A stretch of DNA of 7,754 nucleotides, from the NCBI GenBank assembly GCA_937896305.1, contig CALBND010000040.1, positions 1 through 7,754 of the forward strand, read 5' to 3'. Source of the DNA: an uncultured Actinomycetes bacterium. GTDB taxonomy: Bacteria; Actinomycetota; Actinomycetes; S36-B12; UBA5976. A program made the position numbers and the translations under genes. The notes beneath the pieces were generated by a model, which did no database searches, was not told the DNA's origin, and worked only from the letters and a program-made list of their open reading frames with translations. Within the stretch, counting starts at the first letter, position 1; each line of letters begins with the position of its first letter. Of the stretch, positions 5,501-7,754 are shown piece after piece.

Positions 5501-7179
5501 GGCGTTGCACTTGGTGTTTCGGTAGGAATTATTGGCTCTGGGACAACTATTGGAGTTCCAGGTGGTACACCAAGAGTGATTGTGACTAGTGCTCCTTCTT
5601 TGGATTTTGTTCCAGGTTTTGGAGCTTGCGCAATAACACTTCCAATTTGATCTGTTACAACTTGTTGCAATATTTGAACTTGGAATCCAAGATTAGCTAA
5701 ATCAGTTAAGGCTTGTGCTTCACTTAAACCAACAACTTGTGGAATAAGTTTTAATCCACTTGAAATTATTAGTGAAACATCTGTGCCAGCACTAACAGCT
5801 GTTCCTGCAGCTGGATCCGAACTAATTACCACACCTTTGTCACTATCACTTTCAATTTCTGCAACTGGACCTAGCTTTAAGCCCTTGTCGGACAAGATTC
5901 TTCTAGCATCTTCAACAGTTAGTAATCCAATTAGATTTGGTACTACAACTTTTGATTTACCAGCGCTTACAACAACATCAACTACTCCACCAGAAATAAT
6001 TTGAGAACCTGCTTGTGGAATTTGACTAATAATTGTGTCGACTGGTCTTTCACTATTTTCTGGCGAGATTTGACCAATTGTTAAACCTTTATCAATCAAT
6101 AAAACTGTAGCCTTTTCTACAGTTAAACCGTCTAAACTTGGAACACTTATCCGATCTCCTGTTGCGCCACCAAAAATCTGGGTAGCTAACCAAACAGTTA
6201 AACCACCAACAAAAATACCTAGAACTGCTAATAATACTAATACAGAGTTTCCTCTGGGTTTATTTCTAGTTGAGTTACTACTTGTTGTCATTTTTTTTGG
6301 TTTCGGTGCGACACTTGCTGCGGTTGGGATGCCTTGCAAAATTCTTTCTGCATCTGATTGGAAATCTTCTGCAGTCTGGTATCTGTCTTCAGGTAGTTTT
6401 GCAAGAGCATGAAGCACTACTGTATCGATTTCTTTCGGAATACTTGCATCCAGAGTCGAAGGAGCAGCAGCTAATTCGGTTACATGCTGATAAGCAACTG
6501 AAACTGGGGAATCTCCTGAAAACGGAGGTTGTCCAGTTAGTAATTCGTAAAGTAAAACCCCTGCTGAATAAAGATCACTTCTAGCATCAACATTTTCACC
6601 CCGTGCTTGTTCTGGCGAAAGATAATGCGCAGTTCCTAACACAGTGCTGCCACCTGTCATGGTTGCTCTAGTGTCAGCTAAGGCTCTTGCAATACCAAAA
6701 TCCATAACTTTGATATCACCATTTTTTGTAATCATAATGTTGGCAGGTTTAATGTCTCTGTGAATAATTCCGTGACTGTGTGAATAAGCCAACGCATCTA
6801 AAACACCAATAGAAATTCTTAACGCTCTTTCAGTTGCAAGTTTTCTACCACTTTTAACAATATCTCGTAAAGTTGTGCCACTTACATATTCCATAACGAT
6901 GTAGGGAACATTGGTAGCAGATTTTCCTTCACCATGAATATCTTCACCAGTGTCATAAACAGCAACAATTGTTGGGTGATTTAAGGCAGCGGCAGCTTGG
7001 GCTTCTCTTCTAAAACGTGCGATAAATGCTGGATCTCTAGCTAAATCATCTCTAAGTATTTTTATAGCAACAGTTCTATTTAAACGAGTATCGAGTGCTT
7101 CAAATACTTCAGCCATGCCACCTCTACCGATTAGATCACCTAATTCATAGCGGTTAGCTAATTTACGAATATCACTCAA
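5497..7179 (-). CDS. pknB: PASTA-domain Ser/Thr protein kinase PknB
   Basis: This 560-residue membrane kinase probably senses peptidoglycan fragments or lipid II and phosphorylates cell-wall and division proteins. The kinase domain fills about 11-280: glycine loop GRGGMAEV (18-25), K40 in VAIK, helix-C E59, HRDIKPAN (140-147, catalytic D142), D160-F161-G162, activation-loop threonines T173 and T175 (TMT), and SPEQARG (188-194). A basic juxtamembrane linker (about 285-310) precedes one transmembrane helix (312-336). Three extracellular PASTA repeats follow, at about 343-407, 410-475 and 478-538, then a Pro/Thr-rich tail of about 22 residues. M. tuberculosis PknB is longer (626 residues) with four PASTA repeats. 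The start is TTG, backed by GAGGAG 8 nt upstream. It follows pstP by 39 bp on the same strand and is probably co-transcribed with it. The 3' end overlaps rmlD tail to tail by 4 bp. Confidence 0.96.
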   Translation of the reverse strand: MSDIRKLANRYELGDLIGRGGMAEVFEALDTRLNRTVAIKILRDDLARDPAFIARFRREAQAAAALNHPTIVAVYDTGEDIHGEGKSATNVPYIVMEYVSGTTLRDIVKSGRKLATERALRISIGVLDALAYSHSHGIIHRDIKPANIMITKNGDIKVMDFGIARALADTRATMTGGSTVLGTAHYLSPEQARGENVDARSDLYSAGVLLYELLTGQPPFSGDSPVSVAYQHVTELAAAPSTLDASIPKEIDTVVLHALAKLPEDRYQTAEDFQSDAERILQGIPTAASVAPKPKKMTTSSNSTRNKPRGNSVLVLLAVLGIFVGGLTVWLATQIFGGATGDRISVPSLDGLTVEKATVLLIDKGLTIGQISPENSERPVDTIISQIPQAGSQIISGGVVDVVVSAGKSKVVVPNLIGLLTVEDARRILSDKGLKLGPVAEIESDSDKGVVISSDPAAGTAVSAGTDVSLIISSGLKLIPQVVGLSEAQALTDLANLGFQVQILQQVVTDQIGSVIAQAPKPGTKSKEGALVTITLGVPPGTPIVVPEPIIPTETPSATP

Positions 7180-7187
7180 TTTAAAAA

Positions 7188-7193
7188 CTCCTC
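7188..7193 (-). promoter_or_regulatory. Strong ribosome binding site for pknB (supports the TTG start)
   Basis: GAGGAG on the minus strand (CTCCTC on the plus) lies 8 nt before the TTG at 7179-7177. It is the best Shine-Dalgarno match in the window and explains how a rare TTG codon serves as start. The nearby upstream ATG at 7195-7193 is out of frame with pknB. Confidence 0.8.
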
Positions 7194-7218
7194 ATAATAA
7201 GTTTAGCCATAGTTTTAA

Positions 7219-7754
7219 TTATTCGGGCTTAATTGAATTAATTACGTCAGGACAAAATGAAAATGAAGCATCTCGGGCACATAATGCTCTTTGATCTAGT
7301 CTTCTCACTATAAATCTTGCTTCAGTTAAACTTGTGGCATCAATTCCTTTTCTTAATTCTTTTTGATCTTCTCTAGTTAAAACTATGGCTTCAAGGTCAA
7401 AACTTTGAATAGGTCTTGAAAACGAAATAGGTCCAACTGAGTAATTAACACCTTGAAAAATCGCAAGATTATCACCTAAGTTACTAACATAAAATTGTTT
7501 ATTGATCCAATTGTTAGTTGCCCAAAATAAAAATATTGTTAATAAAGCAACTGACGTAACTGTGATTAATTTACGAAACCCTTTAACTGCCTTTAGGGCT
7601 GGAAATTCTGAAGTAATAAACGGATGTATATCGGTAGGAAATTCCAAACTTGGAAGTTTAACTCTATTTCGAGGTTCAGCAGCAGCACCTAACACAACAA
7701 TGCTATTTTCCATTTTTTCTTTGATTATTTCTGCTAAAACTATAGTTACATTAT
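7219..7754 (-). CDS. pstP: PP2C-family Ser/Thr phosphatase PstP (3' part, runs off the right edge)
   Basis: On the minus strand the frame is open from the right edge to TAA at 7221-7219, giving 177 residues. The first visible residues, NVTIVLAEIIKEK, match the last strand of the PP2C phosphatase domain, where the preceding D and this N belong to the conserved DN pair at the metal site. The ATG at 7713 is therefore internal and not the start. After V-V-L-G-A-A-A-E comes a linker, one transmembrane helix (about visible residues 60-82), and an extracellular domain with F-Y-V, A-I-F-Q-G-V and SLTEARFIVRRL. This fits the membrane-anchored PstP that dephosphorylates PknA/PknB and their substrates. 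Two cysteines in the tail (visible 158 and 167) could form an extracytoplasmic disulfide. It precedes pknB by 39 bp in the same direction. The catalytic domain itself lies outside the window. Confidence 0.88.
   Translation of the reverse strand, partial: NVTIVLAEIIKEKMENSIVVLGAAAEPRNRVKLPSLEFPTDIHPFITSEFPALKAVKGFRKLITVTSVALLTIFLFWATNNWINKQFYVSNLGDNLAIFQGVNYSVGPISFSRPIQSFDLEAIVLTREDQKELRKGIDATSLTEARFIVRRLDQRALCARDASFSFCPDVINSIKPE

Noticed and set aside
5783..6584. Two plus-strand open frames antisense to pknB
   Set aside because: They oppose the PASTA and kinase coding regions, whose reading frame is strongly supported. The translations are low-complexity or leucine-rich antisense products.
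1..7754. Mobile element, prophage, defence system, CRISPR or RNA gene
   Set aside because: No transposase or integrase motif, direct-repeat array, tRNA-like cloverleaf or rRNA segment was seen. All coding space belongs to recognisable housekeeping or envelope families.

Overview
The window looks like the chromosome of a streamlined, AT-rich actinobacterium. Gene order follows the core actinobacterial arrangement ppiA - rhomboid - crgA (opposite strand) - DUF881 gene - trpG - pknB/pstP (opposite strand), which lies near the origin in Mycobacterium and relatives. By eye the GC content is well under half, low for the phylum. Very short gaps, overlapping genes and low GC suggest a small-genome freshwater or marine planktonic lineage (Nanopelagicales/acI-like). 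That placement is inference, as no rRNA or marker phylogeny is available here. TGA is used as an ordinary stop.

Layout: (1) 1-144, the end of a cyclophilin-type peptidyl-prolyl isomerase. (2) 171-914, a rhomboid protease with an N-terminal zinc-binding B-box-like domain. (3) 877-1143 on the minus strand, crgA, overlapping the rhomboid gene tail to tail by 38 bp. (4) 1144-1207, a 64-bp divergent spacer. (5) 1208-5500, a tight plus-strand run: DUF881 membrane protein, trpG/pabA glutaminase, then rmlA, rmlB and rmlD for dTDP-L-rhamnose synthesis. (6) 5497-7754 on the minus strand: pknB (PASTA-domain Ser/Thr kinase), preceded by the 3' part of pstP (PP2C phosphatase), which runs off the right edge. 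No stretch over 300 bases lacks a gene.

How the genes fit together: CrgA is a divisome membrane protein, PknB/PstP form a kinase-phosphatase pair controlling cell-wall growth and division, and RmlABD supply an activated rhamnose for envelope glycans. The region is therefore mostly envelope and division, with trpG as a metabolic passenger. Two departures from the textbook cluster stand out. The rmlABD block, without rmlC, sits between trpG and pknB. The rodA-pbpA-pknA genes usually found between pstP and pknB are absent at that place.

I see no mobile element, CRISPR array, RNA gene, prophage part or clearly undescribed system. The observations below are mostly about rearrangement, start sites, overlaps and small regulatory structures.
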